Notes under the pieces: model-generated
The model's database searches: none
Told to the model about the DNA's origin: nothing
The model's input: the letters and a program-made list of their open reading frames with translations, nothing else
In this document: in pieces, positions 40,350 to 50,666 of the stretch
Layout: each line of letters begins with the position of its first letter
Position numbering within the stretch: the stretch's first letter is position 1
Assembly (NCBI GenBank): GCA_043228905.1
Contig: JBHGNT010000018.1
Span: 9,858,001 to 9,922,000 of the forward strand
DNA from: Azolla caroliniana
Lineage: Eukaryota; Polypodiophyta
Reading direction: 5' to 3'
DNA length: 64,000 nucleotides
Position numbers and translations under genes: made by a program

Positions 40350-40709
40350 TGTTACCCATAAGAATATACAGGGAGGCATAAGGGTATGTGTAATGATGTG
40401 GTTGATGTGTATGTGTAAAGTAAATAAGTGTGTGAGGATGAGTATGTGTATGGACACATGCATAGTTATGTGCAAGTGTACAAGAATGTGTAACGGTCTT
40501 ATTTAGAACACTCTCTTTTTGTAACGGATATATTATTTACCGTTACAATATGTATTATATAAACCCCTTATGGGGCATGTAATGAGATATAGTATTTTCC
40601 CCTCTCATTTGGTGTCATTTTCAATTTGTCTTTCTCTCATGCTCTCTCACTATCGTAACCCCCTTGGGAGGGGGGTGAAGCCATTCTAGGCTTCACCACC
40701 CCAACAACA
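40350..40709. repeat. Right LTR of element G
   Basis: Begins TGTTACCCATAAG and ends CCCCAACAACA. Homologous to the left LTR over its whole length, with about 20 bp extra near 40449-40475. Confidence 0.85.
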
Positions 40710-42211
40710 ATGCGATATGCCCATAGTGCATACGGAAGCATTTGAGGCCAATTCTTCACCCTGCCATCTCATGCTTTTCCAAGTGCTTCAACGATTGGAC
40801 TATGTCCTCGTTCAATCTTCTCGTTGGCTTTTGGATTGTATGTCGTGGTCAGTGTTAACCGTTCTCCATGTTTGGCGAAGAATTCCCTAACTTTATCAAC
40901 GTTAAGTTCTCCCCGATCTGCAATCACTTGTGCTACACACCCATAACATGTCTTCCTCCGTAGCGCCCAACCTTCTACTTGGTTCGTCAGATCTTCCCGA
41001 GCTAATACCAAGTATTTCTTTTGTCCAATCCCAGTTGGCATGGCCACAATGTCGACCATCCATTTTAAGTTGATTGTCGGTGAGAATGTCAGATGTAATT
41101 CATCTCGATGTCGATCTCCGGAGTAGATTTGGCATTTCTCGTAGCTTCCTGTGAACTCCGCTACATCTTGATACATATTCTTCCACCAATATTTTTGCTT
41201 GATCTTCGTAAATTTTTCCCATGTTCCCCAGTGTCCAGCCCATTCGGATATTATTCTATTTCGTTGCTCTTTTGTTCTGACTACCCGCAGTGGTATGCCA
41301 TCCGGTCTTTTCGGCTCCCTCCAGATTTATCCATTGTTCAAGAAGAACTTCTGGACTTGCTGCTTCTTACTTCGGATCTTGGCTCTCTTTTCCATATTGT
41401 CTGATGATTCCTCGATATCTTGTAGCACCTTCCCGATCATCAGGCTTTCTCCCTCGTATTCGGCTTCTCGAACTTCTCGGATTACGTTCACCCGGCATAT
41501 GTGCTCTGAAGTAAAGTAGTTTTTGGAAACTTCTTCATTATCGGATTCAGCTATGTTGTCTCTGAACCGTGCCCTTGACAACATATCCACTACCGCGCGT
41601 TGTCTTTTCTGGAGATGTGCCGTACCCCCAGATTAAGTGACTTTACATATGCAATCCATCTTAGCATAGCCATATCCGGTATCGTACAACACCGCATCAT
41701 CCTGAGTATCAAAAGACAATCCGTTTCAATCACTACTTCGGCTCCGATCAAATAATCTCGATTTGATTTTATCGCCGACATGACTCCCCATAATTCTCTT
41801 TTAACTTATGCATATCCACATTACCTTTCGTTGAGAACTTTTGCTCCGAAAGAATCAGATATCGCGAACAATCTGAGTCAACTTGGTTGATGACCCATCT
41901 GATCCTGGTTGGACTTGTATCAATCGTTACTATGATCAGTCGGCCATAGTTCAGTTTCTTAAGTGCTTCTGCCCTCCGTAGTGTTTTCTTGAGCTTCTTC
42001 ATGGCTTTGGTATGTTCCGGCCTTCATTCGAACTTCTTACCCTTCTGCAACAAGTGATAGAGTGGATCCGCAACGTGTGCATAACGCGGAATCCATATGT
42101 GATAAAATGCACATGCACCAAGAAATCTACGGCCTTCGGATTGTGACTCGCATATTTCTTTCATAGCTTGAATCGCATCGATCGTGATTGATGACGGTCT
42201 TCGGCCGTAGG
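40710..42211 (-). pseudogene. D2 RNase H and integrase core
   Basis: Right to left: the RT thumb region (ACAFYHIWIPRYAHVADPLYH near 42070-42130), RNase H (VTIDTSPTRIRWVIN, GAEVVIETDCLLIL), then integrase zinc region and core (VDIVAMPTG, VIADRGELN, ANEKIERGHSPIVEAL). Broken by several frameshifts and stops (near 41590, 41325, 41178). Cut on the right by the Gypsy-3 LTR at 42212, right after TTCGGCCGTAGG. Confidence 0.82.
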
Positions 42212-42683
42212 TGTTAAGAGTCTATTACTAATCAATAGACCAAAGTAAAGTAAAAGAACCAAAATAGATTGGATAGAAGAACCCATTCCACCCGACCACT
42301 CCCGAGCTATGATCTAGACATAGCCAACTGATCACCGAAGTCCCATACCGTCGAATATTAGGATGACTAATACCTTGGAAGAGATAAACACGATCGTCCA
42401 GACGAAAGCCTAGCCCACACCACCAGTGTCTAAGACAACAGCCTTCCAATGTAATGTACTTATGAGGGTAGCTAAGACTCATATTTATACCTTTTCCTAG
42501 GCCCTTGAATAGTCGTGCCTTTCTAAAAGGCTCTCCATTCATTGGTTGTCCAAATCATGATAGTGCATGCATCTATCATTCCTTCTATCCAATCATTAGT
42601 TCCCTTTTTAACATTAGTGAACATACCCTTCACTAATGTAAATATTAATGACCTACCCTCACCAACGTTATGTGTACATAACA
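42212..42683 (-). repeat. 3' LTR of Gypsy-3 (472 bp)
   Basis: TGTTAAGAGTCTATT...TGTGTACATAACA, followed by TACTCCCCCTACTTC (PPT on the minus strand, 42684-42698). The minus-strand TATA GGTATAAATATGAG lies near 42478-42492. This is the intact reference for the fragments at 5256-5608 and 56800-57151. Confidence 0.9.
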
Positions 42684-42780
42684 TACTCCCCCTACTTCAA
42701 AAGATTGCACTCTTGCAATATAAAGTGAGAAAATTGTGCCTTAAGAGTATGCTCACATTCCCGTAGACAATGACGTAGAG

Positions 42781-44556
42781 TCAGTAGGGACATGCAAAAA
42801 AAACTTTTTGACCAATAGTACATGCAGGAGGACGTCTATCCTGATCAACATAAAATCGAGCACGATCTTGAGCCGTCTTGACATTCTCTTTGGCAATATC
42901 CAACATTTGGTTCATGTCTTGCAAAAAATTGTGTGTACTGTCTAATGTGTCACAATGAATTGTGACATCAACTGGGGCATGTGGCTGAAAACCATACATC
43001 AACATAAAAGGAATATATCTAGTGGATGTATGTTCAGAGCTATTATAGGCAAATTCTAAGATAGGAAGGTATTGCTCCCACTTAGAAGGGGTTTTTGCTA
43101 CGTAATCTCGAAGCATGTCCTCGATAATTTGATTAACTCATTCAGTTTGTCCATCAGATTGAGGATGATCTGCGGAATTCATGCTTAACGTAGTTTCTAG
43201 TTTCTTAAAGACCTAAGTCCAAAAGTCACTAGTAAACTTGGAATCTCGATCACTAACAATATCCATCGGTAATCCATAAAAGCGAAATAACTCATCAACA
43301 AATTGATAAGCCAATTGTTGAGCGGTTGGCGTGGTTTTGGTAGGAATAAATCTAGCCAATTTTGTTAGTCTGTCAATGACAACCCAAATGACATCATGAC
43401 CCCTCTGTGTAAGAGGTAAACTAACAATAAAATCCATCGAGATACTTTCCCATTTGTTGTTGGAAATATCTAAGGGATGTAAAAGACCCGCAACTTTAAG
43501 TTGTTCTGACTTATTAATCCGACATTGTAAGCATTAAGGTACGTATTTATGCACGTCAAAGCACATCTTAGGCCAGAAAAAAGTACTCGAGATGAGAACA
43601 AGTGTGCGTTGTATTCCAGGATGACCAACAGATGGTGCATCATGACATTCATGAAGAATTTTCTGTTCTACGTTTGGTAAATCTAGAACATAGACCTTTG
43701 CACTACGGTAGAGCAAACCATTTGTAATGTGAAAGGTCACCTTCGAGGGTAGGGTGCTAGTATCGACATCTAAACCAAATTTGGCTTTCGTCCAGTATTT
43801 CAAAAAATAACTGTCATCAAGGTATTTCCCTCGAAGGTGATAAAAAAGATCAGATTTTATTTCTGTGAAGCTAAGCATGTTAACTTCTTTAATGCGACTA
43901 AGAACATCCGCAACAGTGTTCATAGAACCTTTGCGATACCATATGGAAAAATCAAAATCTTGCATAAGGTCAGCCCAATGGCCTTTACGACCAACAAGAT
44001 CTAGTTGGTCACAAAAATACTTCAATGATTGATGGTTTGTTGTAACCACAAATTTATTTCCATAGAGATAGTGCATCCATGTTTTAAGTGCATGTATTAC
44101 CGCCAACAACTCTTTCTCTTGAACTGAATACCGAGATTGAGCAGCACCAAGCTTCTTACATTCAAAAGAAATAGAGTGACCGCCTTGATAAAGAACGACA
44201 CCAATAGCATAATCACTAGCATCGGTTTTGATTGAGAAAGGCTTAGAAGGGTTTGGTAATAGAATAGTGGGAGCTTGGCACACATGCTCTTTGAGTGTCT
44301 CAAATAATTTGTCAAGTTGTTCATTCCATGCAATCGGTTTGATAGACTTACGTGGATGACCTTTAAAAAGGTCAGTTAATGGTGTAGTCAATTTGGAATA
44401 TTTACGAATTGATTTTCGTAAAAGTCCAACAAACCCTAAGAATGATCGCAATTCATGAATATTACGAGGAATGGGCCAAAGTTTAACCTTTTCAATACGA
44501 GAAGGTTCAATTTCAACACCATTTTCCGTAATTAAATGACCTAGGTACACAATCAA
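42781..44556 (-). pseudogene. Gypsy-3 RNase H and truncated integrase
   Basis: 43534-44556 is open for 340 aa: RT connection (YLGHLITENGVEI, LRSFLGFVGLLRKSI), RNase H (KTDASDYAIGVVLYQGG, TNHQSLKYFCDQ) and the integrase zinc region (HPGIQRTLVLISSTFFWPKM). Then the integrase core SMDFIVSLPLTQRGHD, IVSDRDSKFTSDFW and DHPQSDGQTE with stops near 43213 and 43135. The C-terminal part stops at FFACPY near 42781, only about 85 bp from the PPT, so the GPY module and any chromodomain are missing. Confidence 0.85.
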
Positions 44557-45766
44557 TTTTTGGAAAAAATCACATTTTCAATGTTTTGCATAGAAAGAGT
44601 TGTCACTCAACTTTTGCAAAACAAATTGAACATGTTGAACATGATCTTACGAGGTACGGCTATATATCAAAATATCATCCAAGAAGATGACAACAAAATC
44701 ACCAAGTTGATCTTGGAAAATGTCATTCATCGCTTATTGGAATGTGGTTGGAGCATTAGTCAACCCGAAAGGCAGGACTAAAAACTCATAATGGCAATAG
44801 CGCGTACAAAAAGAGTTTTAAGGAATATCATCCTCGGCAATGCGAATTTGATGATAACCTGTTCGTAAGTCAATTTTTGTAAATTATCGGGCCCCATGCA
44901 AATGATCAATCAAATCATTAGCACGAGGTAACGGATATGCATTTTTAATTGTCATTTTATTCTAACGGCGATAATTGATACACATTCACCATGAACCTTC
45001 CTTCTTCTTAATGTGATTTACTATACCTAATGTGGCCCATGCTCAAGTATTCATTAAGTTGTTTAGTGATCTCATCCTCTTCTAATCGACTAAGTCGGTA
45101 AGGTGAAATGCTCACAAGAGCAGCACTGGGGATGAGTTCAATTTGATGGTCCACATTACGTTTTGGTGGTAAAGTAAGCGGCAATTCGTTAGGAAATACG
45201 TCTTGAAAATCATCTAAAATAGGGTCGAGTAATCGTTGTTCATAATGTGTTAATTGTGTGGCATCAATAATAAAATAATAAAATTGAAGCGCATGATCAA
45301 TTACACATGAATAAATTAATGAACTAGAATGCTCACTTAACGATTTAGAAGACACAAGTGAACGAGAAGGAAGTTTGGAACATGGAATAAAATGTTTACA
45401 ATTATTAAGTTCAAATGTGATTGAGTGATTAACCCAATCAATGGACAAAGAAGGGTTTTTATTAAAAAACCAAGGGTATCCTAAAATGACATGAAAGTCT
45501 AGCTTCTCCAAATAGGTATCTATTTGAATTGGTAGTTGACAAACAATGCCATTGATGTATTGAACGCTTCCATTTGCCATGTGAACTTGAGAGATATGAT
45601 CACTTGCGTTTATGTGGAGTTCCATTTGCTGCACAAAGTGATCATTAAGAAAACTGTGAGAACTACCGGAATCAAACAAATAAATATGCTTGTGTTCCAT
45701 TGATATACCCGACTGCTTGGAGTAAATCATTAGGTCCAAGTAAATGTGAAGGAAAAGTGCATTCAC
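44557..45766 (-). pseudogene. Gypsy-3 protease and RT
   Basis: Open part 45008-45766: protease YLFDSGSSHSFLND, strand motif VILGYPWFFNKNPSLSIDW, then DVFPNELPLTLPPKRNVDHQIEL into RT. RT proper (44560-45007) is broken by several stops and frameshifts, but FLDDILIYS near 44660-44690 and LTNAPTTFQ near 44740 are legible. Confidence 0.8.
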
Positions 45767-46842
45767 ATGAACTTAAGTGGTTGGTATGAACTTAAACAAC
45801 ATCAAAAGACTCCCCTGTGTGACTCGTAGATTTGTCTTGAGGAGGGGTGTTCATTGACTTTCTCTCAAGCTGACGACATGTATCCTTTGTGTGGCCTCGC
45901 TTCTTGCAATATGCACACAAGAGGTTCGGTTTCTTGGAGTCGCGGTCAAGAGTGTCACTGGATTGCTTACATTTCCCAATGAACTTGACATTTAGAGTTT
46001 TGGCGAACTCAAGTTTATTGTGGTTTTTCTTAGAAGTCCTATGATACTAAAGTACAATGTTGACGGCTTCCTCGAAAGTTGCGGGGTCCTTGTCATGGAC
46101 AATCCAATGGTAATCCCCCTTTGGAATACCATTCAAAAAGCAAGCAACAAACCATTTCTCACCCGTAAGTCCTGATTTTTGGATATGGGTCCAAGTATGA
46201 TGCACATAATCCTCGAGAGACATAAATGGGTTACTTGACAACATGAGCAAGTGTTGCGCTTGTTCAGTTTGAGAAGGTGGCTACAAAAATTGTTTCTTAA
46301 AAACATCAATGAAACCTTCCCAAGTTGTGGGTAAGTTCTTTGGAGTCCTTAGGCCGCGCCACCAAGCAGTAGCTCGGCCACCTAACTCATGACCGACATA
46401 ACCAATTTTTACAACATCGGGCTTGGGGTGGAGCTCAAAATGAGACTCCCAACGACCAAGCCAAGTGCTAATGGCCTCCTCGGTTCTTTCTTTCTTATCT
46501 CCCTTGAATGGTATTACTACGTAAGAAGGCTCACCTTCTTTCTTGGACTCAATAGTCAATTCTTGGAATTTCTTTTCCAAAGCCATATTGGCCTGCCTCA
46601 TTTCGGCCAATTGATTCAAGGTAGTAGTGAGCAATTGCTCAATAGTGATCTCAACTTGTGTGCGAGATGCGGATTGGAGTTGAGAGGTCTCGGTCAGAGA
46701 GATTGCTCCAACAACGTTTCAAAACTTGTTCCATGATGTAAGTTGTGGGCATGCAATATAAATAAGGAGGTTCAGAAAATACAGAAGCAAAATGAATGCT
46801 TGAAATTTTGATTGTAAGAACTTTACCAAGAAAGCATCTCAC
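45767..46842 (-). pseudogene. Gypsy-3 gag
   Basis: 46281-46634 is open: EEAISTWLGRWESHFEL, GGRATAWWRGLRTP and WEGFIDVFKKQF (Retrotrans_gag-like). 46047-46250 continues it after a stop. CCHC knuckle CAYCKKRGHTKDTC near 45885-45926. Stops near 46279, 46045 and 45785. Confidence 0.8.
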
Positions 46843-47716
46843 GTCTTTACCCCTCTAGACATATGAGATGTGATTCAAGATCCGATAACTATGGTAATAC
46901 TATGGTGTTTTTAAAACCATGCGGGAAAACATAGCTAAGATGTCTTTCTCAAATCTCTATCTTGAATAATCATGGTGGCTCCCAAAGGCTCAACCATGGT
47001 TCTAACATCAACGTAGTTTCCTAGTTAGCCTTATATTAGAATGCCAACCCAACATGTATTGATATGGTCGAGAAAGTGTATTACGTGAAAAAGCAAGTGC
47101 ACTCGCAAGTAATATTCTAGTCTTGCAAGTAACAAGCAAATGTTATGACAAAAAATGATAAAATAAGGCACTACCCGTTATAGGCAAGTAGTGACAAAAA
47201 CAAGGGTCAAAAAACCCATGTTCTACCTACTAAAAAAATATCACAAATAAATGGATGGTGCGAGGTATGCACATATACATCCAAATATGGTGGTTGTAAT
47301 TCGCACAATTGTGACATTGTGCGCAAAGATGTAGCACTCAAATTTATGAGTAAAACATCAATAGGGGAACTCATATGATTTCACTTGAGTTCTAAGGCTC
47401 AATAATATGAGTTAAACCTAGATGACCCATTGGAAATAATCATTTAAAAAGCGGCATGATGCCCAGTCAATACGAAAAAGATAGACTACACAAAATTGTT
47501 ACCCAATAGGGAAACACATGTAAATAGTGTAGATGAACATAAAAATTAAGGTTTAAAAAATAGTGAATTGTGGGTGAGTAGATGAAAATCATAAGAAAAT
47601 CTTAAGAAAGGGAGAAGATAACTTGTGTAATTAAAAATAGGTAGAATAATAATCAATTAGGTGTATGAACATTAAGCATGCCTTAAGGTATGAAACCCTA
47701 AGGTAGTCAACATGCA

Positions 47717-47965
47717 CCTCCTCAAGACCACCACATCTCCCTAGAATCGGCCAATTGATGGCTCAATAAAGAGTAAAGTGGCATAGGTAAGCGACATATA
47801 CCTCGTTAAGGCCACAACATCCCATAGAATCGGCCAAGTGATGGCTCAATAGAGAGTAGAGTGGCATAGGTAGGTGGCATACACCTCGTCAAGACCACAA
47901 TATCCCATAGAATCAGCCAAGTGATGGCTCAATAAAGGGAAGAGTGGCATACTCAACATCATATG
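47717..47965 (-). repeat. ~83-bp tandem repeat, three copies
   Basis: Units start near 47717, 47801 and 47884 and share AGAATCGGCCAAGTGATGG and GGCTCAATA. Confidence 0.8.
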
Positions 47966-48380
47966 CAAAAGGGCCATGAGGTGAGCGTGTACGATTAGGG
48001 CAAACACGCTCGACCCGATGCACAAGAATAATTAATATCGTAAGAGATGGCTCAAGAGAGGGGAGAGTGGGAGATACATCGCAATATGCAAAAGGGCCAT
48101 GACTTGAGCGTGTGCGATTAGTGCAAACACGCTCGACCCGATGCATAAGTAGATTAACATCGTATGATGGTAGAAAGAAGAAAGAAAAGAAAAGAAAACG
48201 TAATACCACTTCCATATGACCAAGAAAAAAGCATCATAAGAAAGAAAAGAGAGATCGAGAAAGAAGAATACCAGGTTAAGAATGTTGTTTTGATCCTGTG
48301 AAGAGCATGATGAGCCTTGTAAGATCCCCATCGCTCACACGCAAAAAACATCAAAACAACCAAAAAAATTTGTTAGTAAA

Positions 48381-48393
48381 TGCTCTGATACCA
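48381..48393 (-). other. Primer binding site of Gypsy-3
   Basis: Minus strand TGGTATCAGAGCA one base inside the 5' LTR; initiator-Met type. Confidence 0.85.
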
Positions 48394-48394
48394 C

Positions 48395-48504
48395 TGTTAA
48401 GAGTCTATTACTAATCAATAGATCAAAGTAAAGTAAAAGAAGGAAAATAGATTGGATAGAAGAACCCATTCCACTCGACCACCCCCGAGCTATGATCTAG
48501 ACAT
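48395..48504 (-). repeat. 5' LTR of Gypsy-3, first part
   Basis: Matches 42212-42321 and stops at GATCTAGACAT, where Copia-2 begins. The LTR resumes at 56800. Confidence 0.88.
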
Positions 48505-49029
48505 TGTTGAGAATCGATTCGTAAAACCACAAGATCAAACAATACTGAAAATACACAACACAGCCACACAACGACGCAGGACACAGATACTTACGTGGAT
48601 CCCTAAAATGGGAGAAAACTAGGGGAGAGGAAAAACTTCACTATACATTGGATGTCAAGGACAGAGATTACAATACTTTGATTATGAGTGTATCAACCAC
48701 ACAGGGTTCTTAGCGTCCGCTATTACGCACACAACTATGGCGCTGTTGTCACTCTCCTTCTCTCTCTCTCTCTCTCTCTTTCGCACAACTCTCACTTCTT
48801 TTTTTCGCCTGTTTTGCCCTAGATGTATATATCAACTGATACATCGTATATACTATTTACAATTGTAGCCACTACTATATATCATTGATTATTATGATTA
48901 CTATAATAACAATGATAATAATCTATTCAAACAATCGGCTCTCTGTGTCGACTCTTTGATTGTCGACTATCGGTTGTCGGCTACTTTCGATGAGTCGGTT
49001 CCTCCCACTAGAGGGACATATTCCCAACA
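48505..49029 (-). repeat. 3' LTR of Copia-2 (525 bp)
   Basis: Adjacent to AAATCCCCCTTCAC (PPT). Contains a CT microsatellite at 48757-48780. Compared with the right LTR it has about 30 bp more near 48845-48875. Confidence 0.88.
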
Positions 49030-50213
49030 AAATCCCCCTTCACTCTTGTGGGAGGGAGTCAATCAATCCTGTCTTCTGTCGACAAACTTTAAGTCTGTCC
49101 ATAGGTAGGTTCTTCGTGAGCATGTTGGATCCATTGTTATCTATGTGGATCTTCACAAGTGTGAACTCTCCTTCTTTGACCTTCTCCCACAACCAGTGAT
49201 ACCTTCTCTGTATGTGCTTGGTCCGGAAGTGATATGCAACATTCTTGGCAAGATGTATGGCACTCTAGCTATCACCGTGAAGCAAGAACTCCCTCTGCTT
49301 CATCCCTAGCTCGTTGAGAAAATTTCTCACCCAAATAAGCTCTTTGCCGACCTCTACCACTGCCATATACTCTGCCTTTGTAGTCGACAAGGCTACGGGC
49401 TTCTGCAATCCTGATTGCCATGACACTACTCCCCCTCCATAAGACATCACGTACCCTGACGTGGATCGACTTGAGTCTACATCTCCCGACATGTCCAAGT
49501 CGGTAAAACCTTCCAACACAGGTTTTCCGACACCATACCCTAGACACACCCTTGAGGTGCCTTTTAAGTACCTAGGTATCCACTTCACTGCTGCCCAGTG
49601 CTCTCTTCCTGGATTACTCATATATCAGCTTACTGCTCCCACAACAAATGCTATGTCTGGTCTCATACAGACCATAGCATACATTAGACTGCCGACGACC
49701 GAGGTATATGGTACCTTCCTCATCTCGGCCTTCTCCTTCTCCCCTTTCAGACTCTGCTTCGCATTCAACCTGCAATTTGTCGGCAACACCAAGCTGACTG
49801 GCTTTGCATCCAACATGTTGACCCTCTCTAAGATCTTCGTCACATACTTTTGTTGTGACAACCATAGCACCTTTTGAGTTCTGTCTCGAACTATGTGCAT
49901 TCCTCAGATTTGTTTAGCCTGTCCAAGGTCTTTCATGGAAAACGACCTGCTTAGAGCTTTCTTCAAGCTTCTGATCTTTTTTGTGTCTTGACTGACTATC
50001 AACATGTCATCAACGTATACCAAGAGAATCAAGAAGTCTCCTTCTTCATATCTTTTGACGAACATAGTGATCGGCCTATGTTTTCTGGAACCGGTGTTCC
50101 ATCATGAAGGACTCGAACTTCTTGTACCATTGGCGTGGAGCTTGTTTCAGACCATACAAGCTTTTCTTCAGTCGACACACCAGGTTCTCTTTCCCTTTCT
50201 CCTCAAAGCCTTA
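49030..50213 (-). pseudogene. Copia-2 RT end and RNase H
   Basis: RT C-terminal motifs LLVYVDDMLIVSQ near 50000-50030, IVRDRTQKVLWLSQQKYVTK and VGSLMYAMVCMRPDIAFVVG near 49650-49690, then RNase H GFTDLDMSGDVDSSRSTSGYV (Asp kept) and ALSTTKAEYMAVVE. Stops near 49623 and 49268. Cut on the right by TR-GAG B inside the codons for ...QP(E)GFEEKGK. Confidence 0.85.
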
Positions 50214-50660
50214 TGTCGTGAAGGTCTGTCACTACGTGCAAATCGTGAGGCGGAACCGCCGGGTTCCTGGACCGGAAGGATTCAAAGTTCGCACTAGCTT
50301 TAGCGAGAAAGTATTGAAGATAGATTGAGAGAGATTGATATGGTGAGAGAGAGATATTGAGATAAAGATTTAACTCTTGATTTTAGATTTGACAGAGAAG
50401 ATACATCAACAATAGGATTACAAGTTTTCTTATTTTTCCCAAATTTTACATTGACATAACTTGACATTTAGTTGTCCGTTTCAAATATAGTAAAGTACAT
50501 TCGGAAGCTCTTTAAGACCTCCATCTTCCCATACCAAGATATTAAGCTAATCTAAAAATAGTATCTTGACTATTATTGTTTCATGTCTTGCGTGAAGAAC
50601 CACACTCGATTTTGTACATTCCATGCAATTTTCACACCGTTGCCGAAAATCTTCACAACA
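50214..50660 (-). repeat. 3' LTR of TR-GAG B
   Basis: 447 bp, followed by TCCACCCCCACC (PPT on the minus strand). Ends ATCTTCACAACA, one base off the inverted repeat. Confidence 0.88.
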
Positions 50661-50666
50661 TCCACC

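Larger units (their letters stand above)
37795..40709. mobile_element. Element G: 2.9-kb non-autonomous LTR element
   Basis: Direct repeats 37795-38131 and 40350-40709 with TGTTAC...AACA ends enclose 2.2 kb without gag or pol. Flanks GTGCG and ATGCG are a 5-bp target duplication with one mismatch; removing G rejoins D2 integrase as ...GCATTGTGCG|ATATGCCC. Orientation is uncertain: the TATA-like TATTATATAAAC works on either strand and no clear PPT is seen. TGGCACGC stands just inside the left LTR and its complement GCGTGCCA just inside the right LTR. A possible captured gene piece lies inside. Confidence 0.8.
46843..48394 (-). other. Gypsy-3 5' leader, noncoding with tandem repeats
   Basis: About 1.5 kb between gag and the 5' LTR without coding potential. 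AT-rich 46860-47700; then 83-bp units repeated three times (about 47717-47965) and a 123-bp unit repeated twice (about 47961-48150, sharing ATATGCAAAAGGGCCATGA and ACACGCTCGACCCGATGCA). Such leaders usually carry packaging signals; this is inference. Confidence 0.6.

Noticed and set aside
47717-48150. CRISPR-like array
   Set aside because: Units are long, directly abutting, without spacers, inside a retroelement leader of a eukaryote-type genome.
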